Shown here: one piece after another, positions 41,694 to 49,704 of the stretch
How positions within the stretch are numbered: position 1 is the stretch's first letter
Layout: each line of letters starts with the position of its first letter
Origin: Xiheimicrobium sp052034585
Lineage (GTDB): Bacteria > Myxococcota > Myxococcia > Myxococcales > Myxococcaceae
Length of the DNA: 64,000 nt
Reading direction: 5' to 3'
NCBI GenBank assembly: GCA_052034585.1
Contig: JBPOIJ010000008.1
Location: 124,001 to 188,000, forward strand
The notes under the pieces: model-generated
Database searches by the model: none
Told to the model about the DNA's origin: nothing
The model's input: only the letters and a program-made list of their open reading frames with translations
Made by a program: the position numbers and the translations under genes

Positions 41694-43343
41694 TCAGCGC
41701 TCGGCCGCGGTCATCACGAGGAGCCCGTCGATGAGCTGCTGTCGGCCGCCGGCGAAGCCTGGGTCGTTCGCGTGGTTCGGCGCCACGACGTAGAGCGTCT
41801 GCTCGTCCATCGGGCCTTGGAAGACTGCGCCGCACTGCGACCGAATCGGCCTCGGCACCCGGCCGACGTTGCCGCTGTTGATCGTCATTCGCTCCTGGGC
41901 GGCGACGCGGGTGAGGTACGAGACGGCGTTCGGGTCGTAGTCGCAGACCCACTGCACCTGCACCGGCACGATCTGGAGGTGCTGGTAGCGCTGGCCGAGC
42001 CCCTTCCAGCCCGCGCTCACCGGAGGCACCGGCGCGTGAAAGAAGGCGGGGTTGTTGGCCTTGAGCTCCACCGCCTGGACGACGGCAGCGAGCCCGAAGG
42101 CGATCGGCGCGAGCCACCACCGGGAGGGAACGAGCTTCGCGGCCAGCACGATCGCCCCCATCGCCACCAGGTAATGGAGCGGCCAGATGAAGCGCCCGCA
42201 GGTGCGAAACGCGCGAGTGATCGGCTCGAACGGCGCGAAGGCCCACTCGAGGTTCAGCACTTCGGCGCCGCGGAGGGTGACGTGGGAGGACCAGGCGTAG
42301 CCGGCGGTGAGGAGCACGACGACGACGAGCGGCAGCAGCGGCACGATCGCGCGGAGCCCCCTCGCGCGGACCCACCTCACCAAGGAGGCGAGGGCGAACG
42401 GGAGCAGCGCCAGCACGCCGACGCCAAGGTAGGCGAAGCCCTCGCCCTGGCGTGGTCCGCTCGGGAGCGGCGGCACCCACTGCGAGTAGCCCTGGCTGTT
42501 GAAGAGCGCGAGGAGATCGGACGAGAACTGCCCGAAGCCCTCCGCCGAGCGATCGACCTCTCCCGCGGGGATCGCGCCCACCTGCCAGAGCATGAAGAGC
42601 ACCCCGGCGCCGAGCAGGCCGAGATCGAGCGCGAGCGCCTTCCAGGGCCGCCGGCCCACCAGCCGGGTGACGATCAACACCGCGATCGCGAGAGGAATCG
42701 CCTGGCCTGCGAGGTACGCCTCCACCCCCACCGCGGCGACCGCGATCCCGACCGTCCACCGCGCCGTCGAGGCGCTCGACTCCGGCCGGCGCCAGGCGCG
42801 CAGGGCGAGGCCCAGTTGCACGATGGTGAGCGCGTGCATCATCAGGGCGATGTGCCCCATGCGCGCCATCTGCACTGGATCGACGAGGCCGAGCAGCGAG
42901 CCGAACAGCCTGGTGACGCCGCGGAGGCCCGCTTGGGTGAGGGCGAAGCGATAGGCGAGCCCTTGCGCGATGAAGCTCGCGAGGTACCAGAGGCCGTAGA
43001 GCTGGAACTCTCCCTCGACGAAGGGCGCGACGAGCTTGCCCGCGAGGCACAGCCAGAAGTTCGCGCCCGCGTAGAAGGTCGACAGCCCGTACGGGTAGAG
43101 CAACCCGGGGATCGCGCCGAGCTGGAGCGTCCACGGGCCGCGCGTGTGGAGGAGCCAGGCCTGGTAGTAGACCTCCCAGTCGCCGTTGTGCATCCACGCG
43201 GTCTCGCGAGGGTCGAGCACGTGCCAGGCGCTCCGAGAGACGCACCAGGCGAGGCCGGCGCCGATCAGCACCACCACCTCGCCCCACTCGAAAAGGCGCT
43301 CGCGTCGTTCGGGGTTCACCGCGCCCAGACATACGCCAGCCAC
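41694..43343 (-). CDS. Polytopic membrane protein, DUF6311-like/GT-C type
   Basis: A 549-aa integral membrane protein with about ten helices. The first external loop reads MHNGDWEVYYQAWLLHTRGPW, with LGAIPGLLYPYGLSTFYAG after it; this HNGD/YPYG arrangement recalls DUF6311-type GT-C proteins. A later loop contains AEVLNLEWAFAPFEPITRAFR and TCGRFIWPLHYL. The soluble tail is about 130 residues. It lies 59 bp upstream of methyltransferase copy B and is divergent from the gene at 43418 (74 bp between starts). The family name is a moderate-confidence recall; the biochemical role is unknown. Confidence 0.75.
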   Translation of the reverse strand: MAGVCLGAVNPERRERLFEWGEVVVLIGAGLAWCVSRSAWHVLDPRETAWMHNGDWEVYYQAWLLHTRGPWTLQLGAIPGLLYPYGLSTFYAGANFWLCLAGKLVAPFVEGEFQLYGLWYLASFIAQGLAYRFALTQAGLRGVTRLFGSLLGLVDPVQMARMGHIALMMHALTIVQLGLALRAWRRPESSASTARWTVGIAVAAVGVEAYLAGQAIPLAIAVLIVTRLVGRRPWKALALDLGLLGAGVLFMLWQVGAIPAGEVDRSAEGFGQFSSDLLALFNSQGYSQWVPPLPSGPRQGEGFAYLGVGVLALLPFALASLVRWVRARGLRAIVPLLPLVVVVLLTAGYAWSSHVTLRGAEVLNLEWAFAPFEPITRAFRTCGRFIWPLHYLVAMGAIVLAAKLVPSRWWLAPIAFGLAAVVQAVELKANNPAFFHAPVPPVSAGWKGLGQRYQHLQIVPVQVQWVCDYDPNAVSYLTRVAAQERMTINSGNVGRVPRPIRSQCGAVFQGPMDEQTLYVVAPNHANDPGFAGGRQQLIDGLLVMTAAER

Positions 43344-43417
43344 CGGCCGGCTCGAGGGCGATTCGTGTGCTCGAACTCGTGGACCGCTGCGACGCGCCGC
43401 AGTAACGCCACCGCGGC
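43344..43417. promoter_or_regulatory. Divergent promoter region between GT-C genes (inferred)
   Basis: A 74-bp interval separates the starts of two opposing polytopic GT-C genes (43343 minus and 43418 plus). It must hold the start signals for both, but no clear promoter boxes can be read. Confidence 0.35.
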
Positions 43418-45256
43418 ATGGAGCAGCGGCTCGGAGCGATCAGTCGGTGGATCTTCGGCGCGGCGCTCCTCGCCTTCGGAGCCTGGTCCTTCGTGCTCGC
43501 CGTCGGGCTCCCCCTCGATACCTGGGACGGCTACGACTACCTCGTCAACGCCCGGCTGATCGCGGGCCACGATCTCGCTCGGCTCTCGCAGCTCTACCGG
43601 CCCGATCGCCCGCCGGGCATCTCGTTGCTGGTCGCGCCACTGCTCCGCTTCTACGAGCCGGGTCAGCGTGGCGGCGCTGGGTGGGTCCACCTGGTGCCGT
43701 GGAGCCTCGGCCTCGTGGCGCTGGTGACGTTCTGGCGCTCGGTGCGCACGATGGAGGGGCCCACCATCGCCTTCTTCGCGACCGTGCTCTTCGCGATGCA
43801 CCCGCTCATGGTGCACTCGCTGCCCTTCGTGATGGCCGACGTGCCGTCGATGACCTTCGCGCTGCTCTCCCTCGGCTTTGCCGAGCGCGCGGTCACCACT
43901 CGAACCGGCTCCGACTTCGTGGCGCTCGCGTGCTGTGTCGCGCTGGCGCTGCTCTCGAAGTACCCGGTGGCTGCGCTGGGGCTGGCGGTGCCGCTCGCGA
44001 ACGCAGGGTGGACGTTCGTCGGAAAGGGCCGGCCAGCGTCGCGTTCGGGGAAGCTGATCTCGCTCGTGCAGCCGAGGCTCGCGGTGCCGCTCGTGGTGGG
44101 GCTGCTCCTCTTCCTCGTCGTCGAGGCGGTGCTCTTCGATCGGTTCGGCGCAGGGACCGGGTCGTGGCACGAGAAGTTGATCGCCGGGCTCCGAGGTGCG
44201 TGGGGGGCGGCGGGGGGTGGAGCGACGGGTGGGGAGACCGACCCACGCTGGGAGCTCCCCTCGGCGCTGCTGACGTTGTCGGGCGTGCCGGTGGCGCTGC
44301 TGGTGGGCCTGGGCGCGGTGCGCACCCTCGTCACCCGGGAGCTTCGCGCGCTCCTGCACCTGGTGTGGGTGGTGCTCTTTCTGGGTCTCTTCGTGGCGCT
44401 GATCGCTCACAAAGAGACGCGGTACGCCTTCCCAGTGGTGCCTTCGTGCTTCTGGTTGGCGGCGTATGGCCTCGGCTGGATCCGCGATCTTCGGGTCGGG
44501 TGGATCGGAGCTGCGGTCGCGGGTGTGCTCGCGTTTCTGGGCGCGCTCGGTCCGTCGGTGGCGGAGTTCGAGCGGATGAGCGACCCGCTCTACCGACGAC
44601 CGAGTCTCCTCGGGTGGGCTCGGAGGGCGCTCGAGCTGGCAGGCGCCGATCGGCCCATCTTCCAGCTTCCGGTGTTGCCGCAGTTCGCGCTCTACCCGAA
44701 GCAGCCGGTGGTGCTCGCGACCGACGAGTTCTGGCACTACCACCACTTCAACGAGGGTGGGCTGGTGTGGTTCTTCGATCGGCGGCTCCAGGCGCTCCAG
44801 GTGCAGGCGGGCGCCGTGCTCGCGGTTCGGCACGAGAGCCCCTGGTATTACGTGACGGTGCCTGCCGCCTCGCTCGCGGTCGCGGGCGACGACGCGGTGT
44901 GGCTCGAGGGCTTTCCCACGGGCGCGGTCGTGCTCTCGACGGCGCAGGGCTGGTACGAGACGCGAACCGCGGCGCAGCAGCCGGAGCCGCCCGCGCCGTT
45001 CGTCCTCACCGACGTGGTGCACGTTCGCCTCGAGGCTCGCCAGCAGGGCGAGCGCGCGACCTTCGAGGGCAGCGGGGCGCCGTCAGCGTCGGCCGTGCAC
45101 ACCGAGCAAGGGTGGAGCCTGACGCTCCCCGAGGGCTTTCGCTGGTTCGGGAGATCGTCGACGGGTGCGCTCGTGCCGCTGGTCGGCCCCGTGAGCGAGC
45201 TGCCGATCGCCGTCGAGGGGCTCGCGAAGCGGGTCGAGCAGTTCCCGGTTCGCTGA
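43418..45256 (+). CDS. Polytopic GT39/ArnT-like glycosyltransferase
   Basis: A 612-aa membrane protein with about ten helices and a C-terminal extracytoplasmic beta-rich domain of about 240 residues. The external loop 1 reads LPLDTWDGYDYLVNARLIAG with an Asp pair typical of GT39/ArnT transferases; RPDRPPGISLLVAPLL matches the RPPG loop commonly found in that group. A second signature, KETRYAFPVVPSCFWLAAYG, corresponds to the family's HKEERF-like membrane motif. Its donor is probably a polyprenyl-phosphate sugar. It is transcribed alone from the 43344-43417 divergent region. No terminator is evident after it. Confidence 0.82.
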   Translation: MEQRLGAISRWIFGAALLAFGAWSFVLAVGLPLDTWDGYDYLVNARLIAGHDLARLSQLYRPDRPPGISLLVAPLLRFYEPGQRGGAGWVHLVPWSLGLVALVTFWRSVRTMEGPTIAFFATVLFAMHPLMVHSLPFVMADVPSMTFALLSLGFAERAVTTRTGSDFVALACCVALALLSKYPVAALGLAVPLANAGWTFVGKGRPASRSGKLISLVQPRLAVPLVVGLLLFLVVEAVLFDRFGAGTGSWHEKLIAGLRGAWGAAGGGATGGETDPRWELPSALLTLSGVPVALLVGLGAVRTLVTRELRALLHLVWVVLFLGLFVALIAHKETRYAFPVVPSCFWLAAYGLGWIRDLRVGWIGAAVAGVLAFLGALGPSVAEFERMSDPLYRRPSLLGWARRALELAGADRPIFQLPVLPQFALYPKQPVVLATDEFWHYHHFNEGGLVWFFDRRLQALQVQAGAVLAVRHESPWYYVTVPAASLAVAGDDAVWLEGFPTGAVVLSTAQGWYETRTAAQQPEPPAPFVLTDVVHVRLEARQQGERATFEGSGAPSASAVHTEQGWSLTLPEGFRWFGRSSTGALVPLVGPVSELPIAVEGLAKRVEQFPVR

Positions 45257-45299
45257 ACGGGCCAGTGTGTTCAGCGAGCGGCGTCTGCACCATCGGCGG

Positions 45300-45441
45300 G
45301 CGCGGTGGGCGCCTTCGCGGAGCAGCGCCACCTCCTGCGCGAGCTGCCGGAGCCATCGACGATCCTCCGCCAGCTCGGTGCTCAGCGTGAAGACCATCGC
45401 GTCATCAACGCGAGCGCGATGTCGATGCTCGAGCGATGCAT
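45300..45441 (-). pseudogene. DUF2304 relic with internal deletion
   Basis: On the minus strand, ATG at 45441 begins MHRSSIDIALALM, matching the start of the intact DUF2304 gene at 48863 (MHRSSVIILIADFALALM). The sequence then jumps, with a frame change, to LSTELAEDRRWLRQLAQEVALL, matching the intact copy's C-terminal LSTELAEDRRRLRRLAQELALL. About 180 bp of the membrane-helix part is missing. Nucleotide matches on both sides of the gap are clear (for example CTCGGTGCTCAGC and TCATCAACGCGAGCGCGA on the plus strand). The rest of the 373-bp gap 45257-45629 shows nothing else recognisable. Confidence 0.75.
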
Positions 45442-45629
45442 GAAGAAGGCTGAGCCTCGCGGTGAGTGGCGATCAGGCCCGGGCTCGCGCGGCGCGACGA
45501 GGTGTCCCGAGGTGGACGCCGAAGTTCGAGAAAGTGACTTCACCTCTGAGCTCGAAGCCGGCTGCGTCAGCCTGGGCCTTGCGGCCGGAAGGAGTTGCTG
45601 ACGACGAACCGATTGCGTATTGCAGCCGA

Positions 45630-46490
45630 ATGGCACGAGGCCTGCGCGAACTGGTGAAGGCACGGCTCGACGACGCGAAGCAGATTCGAGCCTCTGCTGG
45701 GTCGATCACCCCGTGGGTTGCGTCTGCCCTCGCAAAGGGCGCGGGGCGCATGGCGGAGAGGCTGCACTCTCGGTTTGCCGACACAGCCGTGACGAACGCG
45801 CTTTCCGCTTCGACCCGACTCAATTTCGGGTGCGGCTACGACAAACGGCCGGGTCACGTGAACGTCGACAGCGACTTGCGCTGCCAACCAGACGTGCTCG
45901 TCACTGCCCAGTCGATGCAGGCATTTCCGCCGACGTTCTACGAACAGGTCGTCGCGAAAGACGTTCTCGAGCACCTGCCCCGAGCGCAGTCGTGGCGGCT
46001 GCTGCTCCACTTCAACGACTGGCTTCGTCCCGGCGGGGTTCTCGAGCTTCAGACGTCATCGATTCTCGGCGTCGCCAGTCTCCTCGAGACGAAGAGCAAC
46101 TTCGATCATCAGTTCGGCATGGTGACGTGTCTCTTCGGAAGCCAAGCGCACCCCGGTGACTTTCACCTGACTGGCTTCACCGAGATCACCCTCAAGGTGA
46201 TGCTCCTCGCGAGTGGGTTCGAGTTTGGTGACTTTGGCCTCGTCGACGGCTGGATGTTCAGGGTGGACGCTCGAAAGACGGCGCCCTGGTTCCGCTGGAG
46301 TGGTCGCGAGTCAGAGCAGGGCTTTCTCACCGAGGTCTTCGGCGACGCCCTTGGGCGAGGTCCTCAGCCGCACGAGGTCGAGGTCTTCAACCAGATCTGT
46401 CGAAGCCAAGGCCGCCGCGCAGCCGCAATCGAGATCTTCTCGTCATACGAACACCTGCGAAGGGTCGCGCAGGAACACGGATTTCTCTGA
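45630..46490 (+). CDS. SAM-dependent methyltransferase fused to DUF4214-like domain
   Basis: A 286-aa protein. The methyltransferase begins at TRLNFGCGYDKRPGHVNVDSD, the form used by many 'predicted SAM-dependent methyltransferases' of glycan clusters, followed by VVAKDVLEHLPRAQSWRLLL and LRPGGVLELQTSS. The last about 60 residues read FLTEVFGDALGRGPQPHEVE and RRAAAIEIFSSYEHLRRV, resembling the DUF4214 repeat found beside glycan genes. The ATG at 45630 is chosen because sequence upstream is DUF2304 debris. It is 18 bp before gmd and probably in one operon with gmd and rmd. Methylation of D-rhamnose is a plausible but unproven role. Confidence 0.82.
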   Translation: MARGLRELVKARLDDAKQIRASAGSITPWVASALAKGAGRMAERLHSRFADTAVTNALSASTRLNFGCGYDKRPGHVNVDSDLRCQPDVLVTAQSMQAFPPTFYEQVVAKDVLEHLPRAQSWRLLLHFNDWLRPGGVLELQTSSILGVASLLETKSNFDHQFGMVTCLFGSQAHPGDFHLTGFTEITLKVMLLASGFEFGDFGLVDGWMFRVDARKTAPWFRWSGRESEQGFLTEVFGDALGRGPQPHEVEVFNQICRSQGRRAAAIEIFSSYEHLRRVAQEHGFL

Positions 46491-46508
46491 ACGGAGACTG
46501 GAACACCT

Positions 46509-47498
46509 ATGAAGAAGGCGCTGATCACCGGCATCACCGGACAGGATGGGAGCTACCTCGCCGAGCTGCTCCTCTCGAAGGGCTATCACGTTCACGGCAT
46601 GGTGCGCCGCTCGTCGGATGAGAAGTTCGAGCGAATCACCCACCTCAAGAACCAGGTGCAGCTCCACCAGGGCGATCTTCTCGATCAGTTCTCTCTGGCC
46701 GACTTGATCAAGAAGGTCGAGCCCGACGAGATCTACAACCTCGCCGCGCAGAGCTTCGTACCCACGAGCTGGTCTCAGCCAGTCCTCACTGGCGAGTTCA
46801 CCGCACTCGGCGTGACGAAGATGCTCGAAGCGGTACGCCACACGAACCCGAAGATCCGCTTCTACCAAGCCTCGTCGAGCGAGATGTTCGGCCGGGTTCT
46901 CGAAGTTCCCCAGAAGGAAACGACGCCCTTCTACCCACGCTCCCCGTACGGCGTCGCGAAGGCCTACGGCCACTTCATCACCGTCAACTATCGCGAGTCG
47001 TTCAAGCTCTTCGCGGTCAGCGGCATTCTCTTCAACCACGAATCCCCCCGCCGTGGCCTCGAGTTCATCACTCGCAAGGTGACCTACAACGCAGCCCTCA
47101 TCAAATTGGGCCTGAAGAAGAAGCTCGGCGTCGGCAACCTCGACGCCAAGCGCGACTGGGGGTTCGCCGGTGACTACGTCGAGGCGATGTGGCGCATGCT
47201 CCAGCAAGACACTCCCGACGACTACGTCGTGGCGACGAACGAGACGCACACCGTTCGGGAGCTGATCGAGATTGCGTTCGCGCGCGCCGGGCTCGATTGG
47301 CAGAAATTCGTCGAGATCGACCCCGCCTTCGTTCGCCCCGCGGAGGTCGATCTGCTCATCGGAGACTATTCGAAGGCGAAGACGAAGCTGGGCTGGGAAC
47401 CGAAGGTGCGGTTCAAGCAGCTCGTCGAGATGATGGTCGACGCGGACGTCAAGCGCCTCGAGCAGCGAGTGGCCGCCGGCGAGCGCGACATCACCTGA
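46509..47498 (+). CDS. gmd: GDP-mannose 4,6-dehydratase
   Basis: A 329-aa extended SDR enzyme that converts GDP-D-mannose to GDP-4-dehydro-6-deoxy-D-mannose with bound NADP. The N-terminal motif is ITGITGQDGSYLAELLL, followed by VRRSS (the family's arginine cluster), NLAAQSFVPTSW, the ASSSEMFG active-site strand, and YGVAK (Tyr-x3-Lys near residue 147). NHESPRRG and FVTRKV-like (FITRKVTYNA) segments are characteristic of Gmd. Length is near the family norm (about 340-370). An AACACCT-type spacing with ACGGAG upstream of the ATG provides a ribosome site. It feeds the following rmd. Confidence 0.95.
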   Translation: MKKALITGITGQDGSYLAELLLSKGYHVHGMVRRSSDEKFERITHLKNQVQLHQGDLLDQFSLADLIKKVEPDEIYNLAAQSFVPTSWSQPVLTGEFTALGVTKMLEAVRHTNPKIRFYQASSSEMFGRVLEVPQKETTPFYPRSPYGVAKAYGHFITVNYRESFKLFAVSGILFNHESPRRGLEFITRKVTYNAALIKLGLKKKLGVGNLDAKRDWGFAGDYVEAMWRMLQQDTPDDYVVATNETHTVRELIEIAFARAGLDWQKFVEIDPAFVRPAEVDLLIGDYSKAKTKLGWEPKVRFKQLVEMMVDADVKRLEQRVAAGERDIT

Positions 47499-47507
47499 GG
47501 TCGTTCG

Positions 47508-48413
47508 ATGCGTCTCTTGATCACGGGTGCCGGTGGGTTCGTCGCTGGACACGTCCGCTCGGCGTTCGCTCGCGACGGACATGAGGTGGTTGGCGTCGGA
47601 ATCCACCCGGAACCGGGTGTCGATCGGGTCGTCGATGTCACCGACCCGAGCGCCCTCCAGACGGCCGTGACGGAGCTGCGACCCAACGCGGTCGTGCACC
47701 TTGCCGGCTTCTCCTCGGTGGCAGAGTCGGGACGCAACCCCGCCCTCGCGCTCCGGGTGAACACCGGCGGAACGTTGAACGTCTGCCAGGCCGTGCTCGC
47801 GTTGAAGTCTCCGTGCCGACTCCTGGTGGTGAGTTCGGGCGAGGTCTACGGCGCGTCGAGTGGAGAGACGAACGCCTCCGAAGACACGCCCTGCGACCCA
47901 ATCAGCATCTACGGAGCGACGAAGCTGGCAGCCGAAGTCGTGGCGCGCCAGCACCAGCATCTTGGCCTCGACGTCCTCATCGCTCGTCCGTTCAACCACA
48001 TCGGGCGAGGGCAACACGCCACCTTCGTTCTGCCGTCCTTTGCCCAACAACTCGCCCGGGTGCCGCGAGGTGGCGCGGTCACGCTGGAGGTAGGCAACCT
48101 CAGCGCAGTCCGCGACTTCAGCCACGTCGCTGACGTGGTCGCGGCCTACCAGCTCATCCTCGAGAAGGGCGAACGCGGGGCCACCTACAACATCGGCTCG
48201 AGCCAGGGACGGTCGATCGAGGAGCTGCTTCAGGCGCTCGTGAAGCTCAGCGGGCGCGAGGTGACCGTGCGGGTCGATCCCACCCGCCTCCGCCCCGTCG
48301 ACATTCCTCGGCTGGTCGGCGATTCCGCCAAGCTGCGCGCGCTCGGCTGGGCACCTCGACGAAACGTCGAAGAGGCGCTCCGAGAGGTGTTGGAGGAGCG
48401 GGAACGGGTCTGA
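47508..48413 (+). CDS. rmd: GDP-6-deoxy-D-mannose reductase (GDP-D-rhamnose synthesis)
   Basis: A 301-aa SDR reductase. The NAD(P)-binding motif ITGAGGFVAGHV is at the N-terminus, VVSSGEVYG provides the Ser, and YGATK the Tyr-x3-Lys (about 135-139). RPFNHIGRGQ and RDFSHVADVV are typical of the RMD/4-keto-reductase group. It lacks the features of GDP-fucose synthetase that would add epimerase activity, as far as I can judge, so GDP-D-rhamnose is the expected product. It follows gmd by 9 bp. D-rhamnose is a known constituent of several bacterial O-antigens. Confidence 0.88.
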   Translation: MRLLITGAGGFVAGHVRSAFARDGHEVVGVGIHPEPGVDRVVDVTDPSALQTAVTELRPNAVVHLAGFSSVAESGRNPALALRVNTGGTLNVCQAVLALKSPCRLLVVSSGEVYGASSGETNASEDTPCDPISIYGATKLAAEVVARQHQHLGLDVLIARPFNHIGRGQHATFVLPSFAQQLARVPRGGAVTLEVGNLSAVRDFSHVADVVAAYQLILEKGERGATYNIGSSQGRSIEELLQALVKLSGREVTVRVDPTRLRPVDIPRLVGDSAKLRALGWAPRRNVEEALREVLEERERV

Positions 48414-48506
48414 CCACCTCCGACGAGCGCGAGTGGTGCGAGAAAGCCCTCACCACGTGGGCGTCTGCTTGGCTGGGCGCTCGAGGTGGGGGCGCTCGAG
48501 AACCTC

Positions 48507-48863
48507 TCACTCGTCGCGGTCCTTCTGGGGGCCTGGGGCCGTCGCGGACAGAAGCGCGAGTTCTTGTGCGAGCCGGCGGAGGCGCCGGCGATCCTCAGCG
48601 AGCTCGGTGCTCAGCTTGAAGACGATCGCGATGAGGCCCGCGAACGCGATCAGGAAGAGCGCCGACGGCGGGTAGTGAACGTCGAGAGCTGCCGCCAACA
48701 CGTCGATCGCTTCGCGCCAAATCGCGAGGGCGGCAATCACGGCGCAGACGATCAACCAGCCGAAGACGAGCCGCTCACTCGTACGGCGGCGTCGGGCGGT
48801 GTGCATCATCATCAACGCGAGCGCGAAGTCGGCGATGAGAATGATGACACTCGACCGGTGCAT
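48507..48863 (-). CDS. DUF2304 family membrane protein
   Basis: A 118-aa small membrane protein with three hydrophobic segments (ILIADFALALMMM; LVFGWLIVCAVIAALAIW; ALFLIAFAGLIAIVF) and a C-terminal coiled coil (LSTELAEDRRRLRRLAQELALL). This is the DUF2304 pattern. DUF2304 proteins are regularly encoded next to a DPM1-like glycosyltransferase, as here, where the GT2 gene ends 12 bp upstream. They probably anchor or activate that enzyme at the membrane. The start MHRSSV is shared with the truncated copy at 45441. The 93-bp gap before it (48414-48506) shows nothing recognisable. Confidence 0.85.
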   Translation of the reverse strand: MHRSSVIILIADFALALMMMHTARRRRTSERLVFGWLIVCAVIAALAIWREAIDVLAAALDVHYPPSALFLIAFAGLIAIVFKLSTELAEDRRRLRRLAQELALLSATAPGPQKDRDE

Positions 48864-48875
48864 TGAAGAAGCGCC

Positions 48876-49589
48876 TCAGGTTCTCGTTGGTGCTCGAAGA
48901 GTTTCGAGCACGAGCGCGAAGCTCACCTTCGCCATGTAGTACATCGATCGGAGGAACGTGAGCGAGCTCGCGCCCGTCTCGCGTCGGCGCATCAAGACCG
49001 GCACTTCGGTGACTCGGAGACCGGCGCGTGCAGCCATCACGATGCTCTCTGGTTCTGGGTAGTCGTTGGGCACGTGCTCGCTGAAGTAGGCGATCGCCGC
49101 CGGCCCGAAAGCCCGAAAGCCCGATGTGACGTCGGTGATTCTGCTCCCGCTCAGCAGCCTCGTGACGAAGGCGAGGTAGCGCGCTCCAATCAACCTGAGA
49201 CCCGTCGCGCGATAGCCTTTCGCGTCTTGCGACCTGGCACCAACCACCAGGTCGGCATGCGAGAGCTGGGCGACGAGCTCCGAGACGAAGGCTGGATCGT
49301 GTTGACCGTCGCCATCGAGGCGCACGGCGATGCGGTGCCCACCCCGCTTTGCGTACTTCAGCCCCGTCGCTTCTGACGCGGCTACGCCGAGGTTGAACGG
49401 GTGACGAAGGACCCAGGCTCCGGCCGCCGAAGCCCGCGCCGCTGTCGCGTCGACCGACCCGTCGTCGACGACCACGATGGTTGCGTCGGGGAGCTTCGCT
49501 CGCGTCTCGCACACGAGCGCGCCGATGCTTGCTTCCTCGTTGAAGGCGAGAATGAAGACGACGACTTGGTCGCTGCTCGGCTTCATCAT
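48876..49589 (-). CDS. DPM1-like family 2 glycosyltransferase
   Basis: A GT2 enzyme of about 237 aa. The N-terminal FILAFNEEASIG, VVVDDGSVD and the metal motif RLDGDGQHDP are those of dolichol/polyprenyl-phosphate mannose synthase-like proteins. ITDVTSGFRAFGPAAI and MRRRETGASS are also characteristic. It has no own membrane anchor, which the adjacent DUF2304 protein probably supplies. It would charge polyprenyl phosphate with a sugar for GT-C enzymes. The start is uncertain: ATG 49589 (MMKPSS) is preferred over ATG 49604 and a TTG at 49622. It is divergent from the polytopic gene at 49705 (115 bp). Confidence 0.88.
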   Translation of the reverse strand: MMKPSSDQVVVFILAFNEEASIGALVCETRAKLPDATIVVVDDGSVDATAARASAAGAWVLRHPFNLGVAASEATGLKYAKRGGHRIAVRLDGDGQHDPAFVSELVAQLSHADLVVGARSQDAKGYRATGLRLIGARYLAFVTRLLSGSRITDVTSGFRAFGPAAIAYFSEHVPNDYPEPESIVMAARAGLRVTEVPVLMRRRETGASSLTFLRSMYYMAKVSFALVLETLRAPTRT

Positions 49590-49704
49590 GCGCACATCAC
49601 CCATCGACCCGGGCATGGTCAAGCGGAGGTGTGCCGCGTGGTCGTGGCGATCAAGATGAGGAGCTGACCTTGCGACGCCAGGTGCCCTCTACTACGCGAG
49701 GGCG

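Noticed and set aside
40879..43419. 846-codon minus-strand frame containing methyltransferase copy B
   Set aside because: Everything before the ATG at 41634 is an out-of-frame reading of the polytopic gene at 41694-43343; no fusion protein is supported.
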